A stretch of DNA of 64,000 bases from CAYSWV01 sp964434865. GTDB taxonomy: Bacteria; Cyanobacteriota; Cyanobacteriia; Thermostichales; Thermostichaceae. The stretch spans positions 8,183 to 72,182 of the forward strand of contig CAYSWV010000023.1 in the NCBI GenBank assembly GCA_964434865.1, read 5' to 3'. Position 1 is the first letter of the stretch. Every line of letters begins with the position of its first letter. This document shows positions 56,787 to 64,000 of this stretch, piece by piece. The translations under genes were made by a program, and so were the position numbers. The notes under the pieces are model-generated. The model was not told the DNA's origin. It did no database searches and was given only the letters and a program-made list of their open reading frames with translations.

Positions 56787-58517
56787 ATGCACTCCCACCA
56801 ATCCTCTAAATCATTGATTCCGATCTTAGGTCTGAGCCTTATTTTAGGGGCTTGTGCAGCACCCATAGACTCGTTTGACAGTGCTCAAACTGCCTTAGAT
56901 CAAGCCATCTTACCTAGAATTAACTTGCAAGAGGCTTATGTGGCTGACGCTGTGGCCACTCGTTATGCGGTTGAAGACATTGTTGAACCTCTGCCAGATC
57001 TTGAAAGTTTCCCTCTGTATGCAGCTCAACCCACACAAGATCCTAATACAGTTACATTGGAAATCTTTAGCTCTAGTGAAAAAGCTAATGTAGGTAAAGC
57101 TAATGAACGTTGGCTCGTTGACGTTGCTGAACAGTTCAATGAGCAAAATATCACGGTTACCTCAGGGGAACAGATCCAGGTTGCTATTCGTAAGATTGCT
57201 TCAGGGACGGCGGCTCGCTTGTTGTCGGCCCAGGTTGCCCAGCCTGCAGGGTACTCACCCTCCAATGATCTCTGGGTGCAAATGATTGAGTCAGCTGGGG
57301 TTGAAACCATACCCATGATCGATCAACTGGTACCCAATACAGCAGGTTGGGTGGTTCAAGATCAGGTTTATCAGACCTTGGTGGCTGAGGGTGATGTCAG
57401 CTTTGAAGCATTGTTAGATCAAATTTTGTCTGGGCAAGTTGCTGTGGGCTATCCCAACCCCTACTCTAGTTCTACATCCTTAAATTTGCTCTACACTTTA
57501 TTTTGGGATGCTGCTGGTCATCAAACTCTAGCTGATCAGTTGACATTAACAGATTTACAATCACCTCAAGTTAATTCAGTCTTTAATGCCTTTCAGCAAC
57601 AGGTTCTGATTACCACCCACACCACCCTAGATCTGCAGGAAATTTTCATTCGAGATCCTGATGAACTGCAGGCCTTTCCCTTGGAGTATCAAAATTATCA
57701 AACACTGATCACCTTGCCTGGCTTTGAAGACGTTAAGTTTATCCCGTTTGGTATTCCCCATCATAACCCTCTAGTTGGCTTTGGCTGGAATACTCCCACA
57801 ACCCAAGAAGCATTGACACTCTTTGGTGAATTTGCAACCTCCCCACTTATGCAACAGCTGGGCACTGAACAGGGCTTTATTGAAACCCCTTACCTAGAAC
57901 AAACCAACTATCCCCCTATTCCAGAGGGCGAGGTCTTGACGGCTGCACAAACTTATTGGAAGGGGCAAAAAGATGCAGGTCGGACGGTCTACATGATGAT
58001 CGTGATTGATGTTAGCGGATCAATGGAGGGCTTACCTCTTAAGGCTGTTCAGGAGGGTCTACGTATTGCTAGTCGCGAGATCAACTCAGGCAATCATGTG
58101 GGCCTCATTGCTTTCAATGCCAACCCCACTTACCTGTTACCCTTGGCTCCTTTTGATATGCTTCAACACCAACGCTTGTTAGCCGCTATCGATAATCTAC
58201 GTGCTGATGGAGGAACCGCCATGTACGACGGGATGATGGTAGCCTTAGCAGATCTCATGCAACAAGCTGCCACCGATCCCAACGGTCGATATTATCTCCT
58301 GGTACTGAGTGACGGGCAAACTAATGAGGGGTTTGCTTTTGATCAAATACAACAGATTTTAGAATACAGTAACATTCGAGTTTATCCTATTGCTTATGGC
58401 GATGTGAATATGGCTGAGATGGAAGCTATTGCTGCTTTGAGAGAGTCTACTGTTCAAGTGGGTACTCCAGAAAATGTTCAGAGCTTATTGAAAGGACTCT
58501 TACAAACTAATCTATAG
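56787..58517 (+). CDS. Lipoprotein with solute-binding-like region and vWA domain
   Basis: 576 residues. Signal segment with lipobox LGAC (Cys23). Residues about 85-380 resemble an extracellular solute-binding domain (PNTVTLEIFSSSEKANVG, ISRK-like hinge strands, SYSTSLNLLYTLFW-type middle), and residues about 395-570 are a vWA domain with complete metal site DVSGSM near 408, Thr in GGTAMYDGM and SDGQTNEG. This combination occurs in bacterial proteins next to toxic-anion-resistance (TelA-type) genes; no TelA is present here. Expected to bind a ligand and a partner protein at the periplasmic side. The partner genes are the flanking 56099 and 58572 genes. Confidence 0.83.
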   Translation: MHSHQSSKSLIPILGLSLILGACAAPIDSFDSAQTALDQAILPRINLQEAYVADAVATRYAVEDIVEPLPDLESFPLYAAQPTQDPNTVTLEIFSSSEKANVGKANERWLVDVAEQFNEQNITVTSGEQIQVAIRKIASGTAARLLSAQVAQPAGYSPSNDLWVQMIESAGVETIPMIDQLVPNTAGWVVQDQVYQTLVAEGDVSFEALLDQILSGQVAVGYPNPYSSSTSLNLLYTLFWDAAGHQTLADQLTLTDLQSPQVNSVFNAFQQQVLITTHTTLDLQEIFIRDPDELQAFPLEYQNYQTLITLPGFEDVKFIPFGIPHHNPLVGFGWNTPTTQEALTLFGEFATSPLMQQLGTEQGFIETPYLEQTNYPPIPEGEVLTAAQTYWKGQKDAGRTVYMMIVIDVSGSMEGLPLKAVQEGLRIASREINSGNHVGLIAFNANPTYLLPLAPFDMLQHQRLLAAIDNLRADGGTAMYDGMMVALADLMQQAATDPNGRYYLLVLSDGQTNEGFAFDQIQQILEYSNIRVYPIAYGDVNMAEMEAIAALRESTVQVGTPENVQSLLKGLLQTNL

Positions 58518-58571
58518 ACTGTTACGGTTAACCGACTAGTCTTCAACTGTCGCTTGCCTCAAGAGGTGATG

Positions 58572-58940
58572 ATGAATTCACTTAATCGTGCTTTGGTTAC
58601 TATTGTTGGCTTAGGTTGGCTAAGTTTTTTAGGGGTGGGCTGGGGTATCCGCACCTGGGCAACGCCTTCTGTTGTGGTTCTGGTTGAACGAAGCTATTGC
58701 CCACCTGATCAATGGCAACCTCTTGTGAATGCCTATGCGGATCTCTATCAGCAGCATCAACAGAAGCGGATTCAGATCGATGATGTGATTTTATTTAGTA
58801 GTCTAGGACAGGAGTCTCTGGCCCCCATTCCAACACCCAATCAGCTTCAAGATCAAACAACCTACGGTCCACCGGCTGCTCAAACAGCTGATGCCCTGAG
58901 ACGTCAGTATCCGCAAGCCGAATTGCTTAACTGTCGTTGA
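58572..58940 (+). CDS. Small membrane-anchored protein, unknown
   Basis: 123 residues from ATG 58572; AAGAGG at 58561-58566 lies 5 bases upstream, and the in-frame TTG 58554 or ATG 58569 are less well placed. One hydrophobic helix (about 8-30) followed by a small folded region with two Cys (CPPDQW, LLNCR) that could form a disulfide outside the membrane. Not recognised. It lies 54 bp after the vWA/solute-binding lipoprotein gene and likely belongs to the same unit. Confidence 0.65.
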   Translation: MNSLNRALVTIVGLGWLSFLGVGWGIRTWATPSVVVLVERSYCPPDQWQPLVNAYADLYQQHQQKRIQIDDVILFSSLGQESLAPIPTPNQLQDQTTYGPPAAQTADALRRQYPQAELLNCR

Positions 58941-59044
58941 CCTTTTAACGTATCTTTTCGATCAACTTAATTAAGATGGTCCAGTGCTGCAGCTAATAAC
59001 CTGTAGAATGAAAAACCTGGAACAGCTCGGGTCAGGATGTCATC

Positions 59045-60019
59045 ATGGTCAACACTCACTCTCCAATTCGCTATGACTGGACACTTGAGGACATTCTAGA
59101 GATCTTGCAGATGCCACTTCTAGATCTGCTCTTTCAAGCTCAAACATTGCATCGTCAATTCAACCAACCGAATCAGATTCAGCTGGCTACACTTCTGAGT
59201 GTTAAGACAGGAGGCTGCACAGAAGATTGTGGCTATTGCTCTCAATCGATTCACCACAACACAGCGGTTAAACCTGAACCCAGCCTGAGCCTAGATGAAG
59301 TCGTTTCAAAAGCTCAACAAGCTAAAGCTAATGGATCTACCCGCTTCTGTATGGGTTGGGCTTGGCGTGAAATTCGTGAAGGAGCCGCCTTTGAACGGAT
59401 GCTGGCTATGGTAAAAGCTGTACGCTCTTTAGATCTAGAAGTGTGCGTCACAGCGGGGATGTTGAATCAATCTCAAGCCCAACGACTAGCTAATGCTGGG
59501 TTAACAGCCTACAACCATAACTTAGATACTAGTCCTGACTACTACTCTCAAATTGTAACCACTCGCACCTATGCAGATCGGCTCCAAACACTTAACTATG
59601 TCAGACAAGCGGGTCTACAAATTTGTTGTGGTGGTATCGTAGGCTTGGGCGAAACTTTGTCAGATCGAGCCCAACTTCTACAAGTATTAGCGACACTTAA
59701 CCCTCATCCTGAGAGTGTGCCGATCAATGCTCTGGTTGCTATTGCAGGGACCCCTCTGGCCACTCAAGCTCCAGTTGATCCGTTGGATCTGGTTCGGCTT
59801 TGCGCTACAGCTCGGATCTTGATGCCCCAGTCAAGGGTCAGGCTTAGTGCCGGTCGTCAAGCATTAACTCGTGAAGCTCAAGTCCTCTGCTTTCTGGCTG
59901 GCGCCAACTCCATCTTCTATGGTGATAAGTTACTGACCACTGATAACCCGGAGCAAGCTAGTGATCTGGACTTTCTCACTGCCATGGGTGCAACACCTCT
60001 GGAGCCATTTTCCTCATGA
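59045..60019 (+). CDS. bioB: Biotin synthase
   Basis: 324 residues. Radical SAM CX3CX2C motif C58, C62, C65 (GGCTEDCGYCSQS), the [2Fe-2S] cluster ligands in later strands (CVTAGML, CCGGIVGLGE) and Arg in the RLSAGRQ block. Converts dethiobiotin to biotin. Typical length. Stand-alone here; the other bio genes are not in the window. Convergent with clpP3, with a hairpin in the 51 bp between stops. Confidence 0.96.
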   Translation: MVNTHSPIRYDWTLEDILEILQMPLLDLLFQAQTLHRQFNQPNQIQLATLLSVKTGGCTEDCGYCSQSIHHNTAVKPEPSLSLDEVVSKAQQAKANGSTRFCMGWAWREIREGAAFERMLAMVKAVRSLDLEVCVTAGMLNQSQAQRLANAGLTAYNHNLDTSPDYYSQIVTTRTYADRLQTLNYVRQAGLQICCGGIVGLGETLSDRAQLLQVLATLNPHPESVPINALVAIAGTPLATQAPVDPLDLVRLCATARILMPQSRVRLSAGRQALTREAQVLCFLAGANSIFYGDKLLTTDNPEQASDLDFLTAMGATPLEPFSS

Positions 60020-60056
60020 GCCCCATTAATGTAGATCTAGATCCCTTAATGAGGCT
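60019..60056 (-). terminator. Candidate hairpin between bioB and clpP3 stops
   Basis: AGCCCCATTAA at 60019-60029 and TTAATGAGGCT at 60046-60056 form an 11-bp stem with one C-A mismatch on the plus RNA (a G-U pair on the minus RNA), 16-base loop. No U-run follows, so termination is plausible but not classical. Confidence 0.35.
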
Positions 60057-60070
60057 TAAGCTATCCAAGA

Positions 60071-60682
60071 CTAGGCCACTGCCTCACTGCGTTCTTCAAT
60101 AACTCGATCAATCAAGCCATAGTTTAAAGCTTCTGAGGCAGAGAGGTAAAAATCTCGTTCAGAGTCCCGTTCAATCTTTTCCAGGGGTTGACCAGTAATG
60201 TCTGCCAAGATCTGGTTTAATTTGTGCTTCACTCGCAGAGTTTCTTTAGCTCGGATTTCAATATCACTAGCTTGACCCTGAGCACCTCCTGAGGGTTGAT
60301 GGATCATGACACGCGAGTGAGGTAGAGCGTAGCGCTTGTCTTTAGCTCCAGCTGCTAACAAAATGGCAGCCATAGAAGCCGCTTGACCAACGCAGACAGT
60401 GACAACATCAGGCTTAATATGCTGCATCGTGTCATAGATGGCTAAGCCAGCCGTTACATTACCACCCGGAGAATTAATGTACATAATGATGTCTTTGGCA
60501 GCATCTCGGGAGTTGAGGTAGAGCAGGACCCCAACGATCACATTGGCCAAGTCATCATCAATAGGTTCGCTCACAAAGATGATTCGTTCTTGGTTAAGCC
60601 TGGTATCGAGATCAATCCATTGAGTGTAGGAATCACCTGGGATTCGATAAGGCACACGGGGGGCAACTCGTCCAAGGGGCAT
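60071..60682 (-). CDS. clpP3: ATP-dependent Clp protease proteolytic subunit (ClpP3)
   Basis: 203 residues from ATG 60682, preceded by GGAG; the TTG start four codons upstream is not supported. Catalytic Ser103 (GQAASMAA), His128 (MIHQPSGG) and Asp177 region (DSERDFY) are intact. Adjacent gene order clpR-clpP3 is the cyanobacterial and plastid arrangement, where ClpP3 and ClpR form a mixed ring dedicated to ClpC. Confidence 0.92.
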   Translation of the reverse strand: MPLGRVAPRVPYRIPGDSYTQWIDLDTRLNQERIIFVSEPIDDDLANVIVGVLLYLNSRDAAKDIIMYINSPGGNVTAGLAIYDTMQHIKPDVVTVCVGQAASMAAILLAAGAKDKRYALPHSRVMIHQPSGGAQGQASDIEIRAKETLRVKHKLNQILADITGQPLEKIERDSERDFYLSASEALNYGLIDRVIEERSEAVA

Positions 60683-60745
60683 AATGCACTCCAAATTCTG
60701 TAATTAGACTAGAACTTTTAAGGCACTTCGTTCGCTAAAGTAGCT

Positions 60746-61378
60746 TTATCCAGCAGCACCAGCTAAGGCAACAGGCATAGCCGTATGGCTCAAGACTTGA
60801 TCAATAACGCCATAATCCTTGGCTTCCTCAGCAGACATGAAGAATAAGCGATCAGTATCTTTCTTGATTTTTTCGGCCTGTTGACCAGTATTTTTCGCCA
60901 GTTCATCCAGCATCATTTGTCGGACGGTTAAGACTTCACGAGTCCGAATCTCAATATCAGACGCTTGGCCTCTGGTGCCACTGTAAGGTTGATGCAGAAC
61001 AATCGTTGAGTTGGGTAAACTAGCTCGAAAGCCTTTAGCTCCAGCAGACAGTAGCATTGCTGACATCCCAAAGGCACTACCGATACAAATTGTATGAATC
61101 GGAGGTTTGATGTAGTTCATGGTATCCAAAATGGCAAATGCAGCCGTATCGTAGCCGTATGTGCCTGTAGAATTGATGTACATCTTGATCGGCTTTTCTC
61201 GATCTTCGTACTGTAAGTACAATAATTCTGCAATGATCACCTTAGTCACATCTTCGGCCAAAGGTAAGCCCAGATAGACGATGCGTTCCTGCAACAACAT
61301 AGACTGCAAATCAGGAGGGGGAGTTCGTAATGGCGTTCCCCCTGAGTAGTAAGCAGATTGAACAGCACTCCAGTTCAT
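60746..61378 (-). CDS. clpR: ClpR, proteolytically inactive Clp subunit
   Basis: 210 residues, ClpP fold. The catalytic Ser is Gly104 (GSAFGMSA), and the Asp position is Leu (DTDRLFF), while His129 is kept, so it cannot cleave peptides. Also ClpR-like are the SAYY start and YINSTGTYGYD loop where ClpP has SPGG. It forms the ClpP3/R mixed heptamer. 63 bp upstream of clpP3 and 159 bp downstream of clpC, same strand, so all three may be one or two linked transcripts. Confidence 0.95.
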   Translation of the reverse strand: MNWSAVQSAYYSGGTPLRTPPPDLQSMLLQERIVYLGLPLAEDVTKVIIAELLYLQYEDREKPIKMYINSTGTYGYDTAAFAILDTMNYIKPPIHTICIGSAFGMSAMLLSAGAKGFRASLPNSTIVLHQPYSGTRGQASDIEIRTREVLTVRQMMLDELAKNTGQQAEKIKKDTDRLFFMSAEEAKDYGVIDQVLSHTAMPVALAGAAG

Positions 61379-61537
61379 CGTGTCTCTCCATACATGAGTG
61401 ATTCAGTTAACAGCCTAGATACTAGATATAAGCAGCAGATTAGATAAAGGGGAAAGCCAATCAACCTTCCCCCCAATCATGAACCGACAGACCCACAGCT
61501 ACTCAATAGCTCATGAATCAAGAGATGGGTCAACTAC

Positions 61538-64000
61538 TTAGTCAGCTGCTCCCTTCTGTAGCAAGATGCGCTCAGAGCTATCAACAAGAACTTGTGGCTT
61601 TCGTTCTTCATCAACGTCAATGGTGGCAGCCCCACCCTCTTTCAGGCGACCCGCTAAGATCTCCTCAGCCAGAATATCTTCTAGCAGTCTCTGAATCGCC
61701 CGACGTAAGGGACGTGCTCCATAGCTGGGGTTATACCCTTCATCAACAATCAGCTCTTTGAATCGCTCACTCACAGACAACTCAATCTTCTTCTCAGTCA
61801 TGCGGTTAAACACTTCTCTGAGTAGGATTTCAGCAATCTGTTTGACCTCATCCTTAGTTAACTGACGGAAGACGATGATCTCATCAATCCGGTTTAAGAA
61901 TTCAGGTCGGAAGTACTGCTTTAATTCTTCGTTGACCAAATTCCGGATCCGATTGTAATTAGCATCAGCATCATCCATGTTGAACTCGAAGCCTAAGCTA
62001 CCCCCACCAGTTTCAATGACACGAGAACCAATATTGGAGGTCATCACCAACAAGGTGTTTTTGAAGTCAACGGTGCGACCTTTGGCATCAGTGAGGCGCC
62101 CATCTTCTAGGATCTGCAATAACAAGTTAAAGACATCAGGGTGGGCTTTTTCAATCTCGTCAAACAGAACTACAGTGTAGGGACGACGGCGGACAGCTTC
62201 GGTGAGTTGACCTCCTTCGTTGTAACCTACGTAGCCAGGTGGAGAGCCAATTAACTTTGAAACAGTGTGTCGTTCCATAAACTCGGACATATCAATCCGA
62301 ATCATGGCACTTTCAGATCCAAAAAAGTAAGTAGCTAGAGCTTTGGTCAGCTCTGTTTTACCAACCCCAGTAGGTCCTGAGAAAATGAAACTAGCAATGG
62401 GACGATTAGGACTCTTCAGACCGACACGTGCTCGTCGAATCGCTTTTGAGATCGCCCGTACCGCTTCTTCCTGACCAATAATGCGTTGATGGAGAGTATC
62501 TTCCATATTGAGCAATTTATTGGATTCAGTCTCAGTCAGTTTGGCTACAGGAACTCCAGTCCAGGCACTAACAACATGAGCGATGTCTTCTTCATCAACT
62601 ATGGGAGTTTCTTCCTGGGTGTTAGCTTCTGCCTTCTTAGCTGCAGCAATTGCTCGGATCTCTTGCTTGATTTCCATCTCCCGATCACGAAGTTCCCCTG
62701 CTTTGTCGAAGTCTTGGCTTCGGACGGCTGCATCCTTTTCACGCATAATGCGACGAAGTTCTTGATCGAGTTCTCGAGCGGCTGGAGGCAGTTGTGAGTT
62801 GATTAAGCGCACCCGTGAAGCAGCCTCATCCACTAGATCAATTGCTTTATCAGGTAAGAATCGATCAGAGATATATTGATCAGCCAGTTTGGCAGCCGCA
62901 TCTAGGGCGTTATCTGAAATCTTGAGCCTGTGGTGCTGTTCGTATCGATCACGCAAACCAAAGAGAATCTCGATCGTTTCGGCCACGGAGGGTTCACCCA
63001 CCATAATCGGCTGAAAGCGACGCTCAAGAGCAGCATCTCGCTCAATGTGCTTGCGGTATTCATCTAAGGTTGTAGCACCAATACACTGCAATTCACCTCG
63101 AGCTAGAGCCGGTTTCAAAATATTAGCGGCATCAATAGCACCCTCAGCAGCACCTGCCCCGATCAAGGTATGAACTTCATCAATCACTAGAATGACATTG
63201 CCAGCGCCTCGGATTTCATCCATGATCTTTTTCAGACGCTCTTCAAATTCACCCCGATATTTGGTACCAGCCACTAGCAGGCCAATGTCAAGACTGATAA
63301 CTCGTTTTTCATTCAGAATATCAGGGATATCCCCTTGAATAATCCGTTGGGCCAAGCCCTCAGCAATAGCAGTTTTGCCAACCCCTGGCTCACCGATAAG
63401 AACGGGATTATTCTTAGTTCGGCGGCCTAGGATCTGGATCACTCGTTCAATTTCAGTAATCCGACCTACAACCGGGTCTAACTTATTGTCTTGAGCAAGT
63501 TGAGTGAGATTAGATCCAAACTCATCTAGAGTAGGTGTTTTGGTTCTACCTCGTTCTCCACCCTGTGGAACGTCAGATGTCTCACCCAACATGCGAATAA
63601 CTTGAGTCCGGACTTTGGAGAGATCTACACCTAGGTTTTCCAGTACCCGAGCTGCAACTCCTTCACCTTCTCGGATTAAGCCCAGCAATAAGTGTTCCGT
63701 ACCAATGTAGTTATGACCCAGTTGACGGGCCTCTTCTAGGGAGAGTTCTAGGACACGTTTGGCTCGGGGAGTAAAAGGTATCTCAACGGCCACAAAACCA
63801 GATCCTCGACCAATGATCTTTTCAACTTCAATACGGGCATCCTTCAAGTTTACTCCCATAGACTTGAGGACTTTGGCAGCGACCCCAGTGCCCTCGCCAA
63901 TCAACCCTAATAGAATCTGTTCGGTGCCAACGAAATTATGACCCAAACGTCTGGCTTCTTCCTGAGCCAGCATGATCACCTTAATGGCTTTTTCTGTAAA
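61538..64000 (-). CDS. clpC: ATP-dependent Clp protease ATP-binding subunit ClpC (start cut by window edge)
   Basis: Open to the window edge: the bases right of the internal GTG at 63979 read F-T-E-K-A-I-K, so the true start MFER.. lies just outside. 820 visible residues: two Clp-N repeats (AQEEARRLGHNFVGTEQ and EEARQLGHNYIGTEH), AAA-1 with GEPGVGKTAIAEGL, UVR/M domain (RSQDFDKAGELRDREMEIKQE), AAA-2 with GPTGVGKTELTKAL. Unfolds substrates for the ClpP3/R ring. Long, chloroplast-like ClpC. In the same direction as clpR and clpP3. Confidence 0.96.
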   Translation of the reverse strand, partial: FTEKAIKVIMLAQEEARRLGHNFVGTEQILLGLIGEGTGVAAKVLKSMGVNLKDARIEVEKIIGRGSGFVAVEIPFTPRAKRVLELSLEEARQLGHNYIGTEHLLLGLIREGEGVAARVLENLGVDLSKVRTQVIRMLGETSDVPQGGERGRTKTPTLDEFGSNLTQLAQDNKLDPVVGRITEIERVIQILGRRTKNNPVLIGEPGVGKTAIAEGLAQRIIQGDIPDILNEKRVISLDIGLLVAGTKYRGEFEERLKKIMDEIRGAGNVILVIDEVHTLIGAGAAEGAIDAANILKPALARGELQCIGATTLDEYRKHIERDAALERRFQPIMVGEPSVAETIEILFGLRDRYEQHHRLKISDNALDAAAKLADQYISDRFLPDKAIDLVDEAASRVRLINSQLPPAARELDQELRRIMREKDAAVRSQDFDKAGELRDREMEIKQEIRAIAAAKKAEANTQEETPIVDEEDIAHVVSAWTGVPVAKLTETESNKLLNMEDTLHQRIIGQEEAVRAISKAIRRARVGLKSPNRPIASFIFSGPTGVGKTELTKALATYFFGSESAMIRIDMSEFMERHTVSKLIGSPPGYVGYNEGGQLTEAVRRRPYTVVLFDEIEKAHPDVFNLLLQILEDGRLTDAKGRTVDFKNTLLVMTSNIGSRVIETGGGSLGFEFNMDDADANYNRIRNLVNEELKQYFRPEFLNRIDEIIVFRQLTKDEVKQIAEILLREVFNRMTEKKIELSVSERFKELIVDEGYNPSYGARPLRRAIQRLLEDILAEEILAGRLKEGGAATIDVDEERKPQVLVDSSERILLQKGAAD

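Noticed and set aside
61513..61761. 82-codon plus-strand frame at the end of clpC
   Set aside because: Antisense to conserved clpC sequence and without any family features.

Overview
The window looks like chromosomal DNA of a cyanobacterium. The evidence is gene content: a ClpR/ClpP3 pair next to ClpC, a CphA2-type cyanophycin synthetase, minC-minD, an Rcp1-like response regulator, a DUF4336 protein, a HcyBio-family protein, an AbrB-family permease, an LCP protein and many PAS/GAF hybrid kinases. No photosynthesis gene, rRNA, tRNA, insertion sequence, phage gene or CRISPR array was found, so the genus cannot be named. Both window edges cut a gene: a GGDEF response regulator at the left and clpC at the right.

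Layout. 1-7562 (minus): a five-gene signalling block reading leftward (sensor kinase, Rcp1-type regulator, receiver-kinase, hybrid kinase with Hpt, diguanylate cyclase). 7745-10774 (minus): TerC-like membrane protein, lipoyl synthase, site-2 protease with CBS region. 10898-18502 (plus): ribbon-helix-helix protein, two lipoproteins, DUF4336 protein, GT39-type glycosyltransferase 3 bp behind a Ser/Thr/Pro-rich lipoprotein, an unlisted 49-residue membrane protein, a DUF815-type ATPase and a small regulator-like protein that converges on rnhA. 19045-26900 (plus): a 1211-residue Cache hybrid kinase followed by a receiver-PP2C phosphatase, a small vWA protein and a NarL-type sensor kinase. 27103-31977 (plus): a divergent lysyl-tRNA-synthetase-like protein, homoserine dehydrogenase and a Stf0-like sulfotransferase. 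32014-36331: an HEXXH protein (minus), minC-minD (plus) without minE, a small DUF120-like protein (minus) and a NarL-type regulator (minus).

36806-53395: CphA2-like synthetase; a membrane adenylate cyclase with a ferredoxin domain, divergent from a ferric-reductase-like protein; alpha/beta hydrolase; AbrB permease; gyrA; an FHA-GrpE fusion; LCP protein; sugar nucleotidyltransferase; two TerD proteins; polysaccharide pyruvyl transferase. 53874-64000: a stand-alone clpP, a HcyBio protein, a three-gene set built around a vWA/solute-binding lipoprotein, bioB, then clpC, clpR and clpP3 all on the minus strand, giving a near-complete chloroplast-type Clp protease.

Themes that join the genes: phosphorelay and second-messenger signalling (c-di-GMP, cAMP, PP2C), Clp proteolysis, and cell-surface modification (GT39, LCP, nucleotidyltransferase, pyruvyl transferase, sulfotransferase). 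The most unusual items are the FHA-GrpE fusion, the iron-sulfur adenylate cyclase, the GT39 gene coupled to a mucin-like lipoprotein, the minCD pair without minE, the CphA2-type enzyme with a dead Mur-ligase P-loop, the LysRS-like protein with altered motif 3, and the many short in-register tandem duplications. All family calls come from reading motifs by eye; no database search was run.
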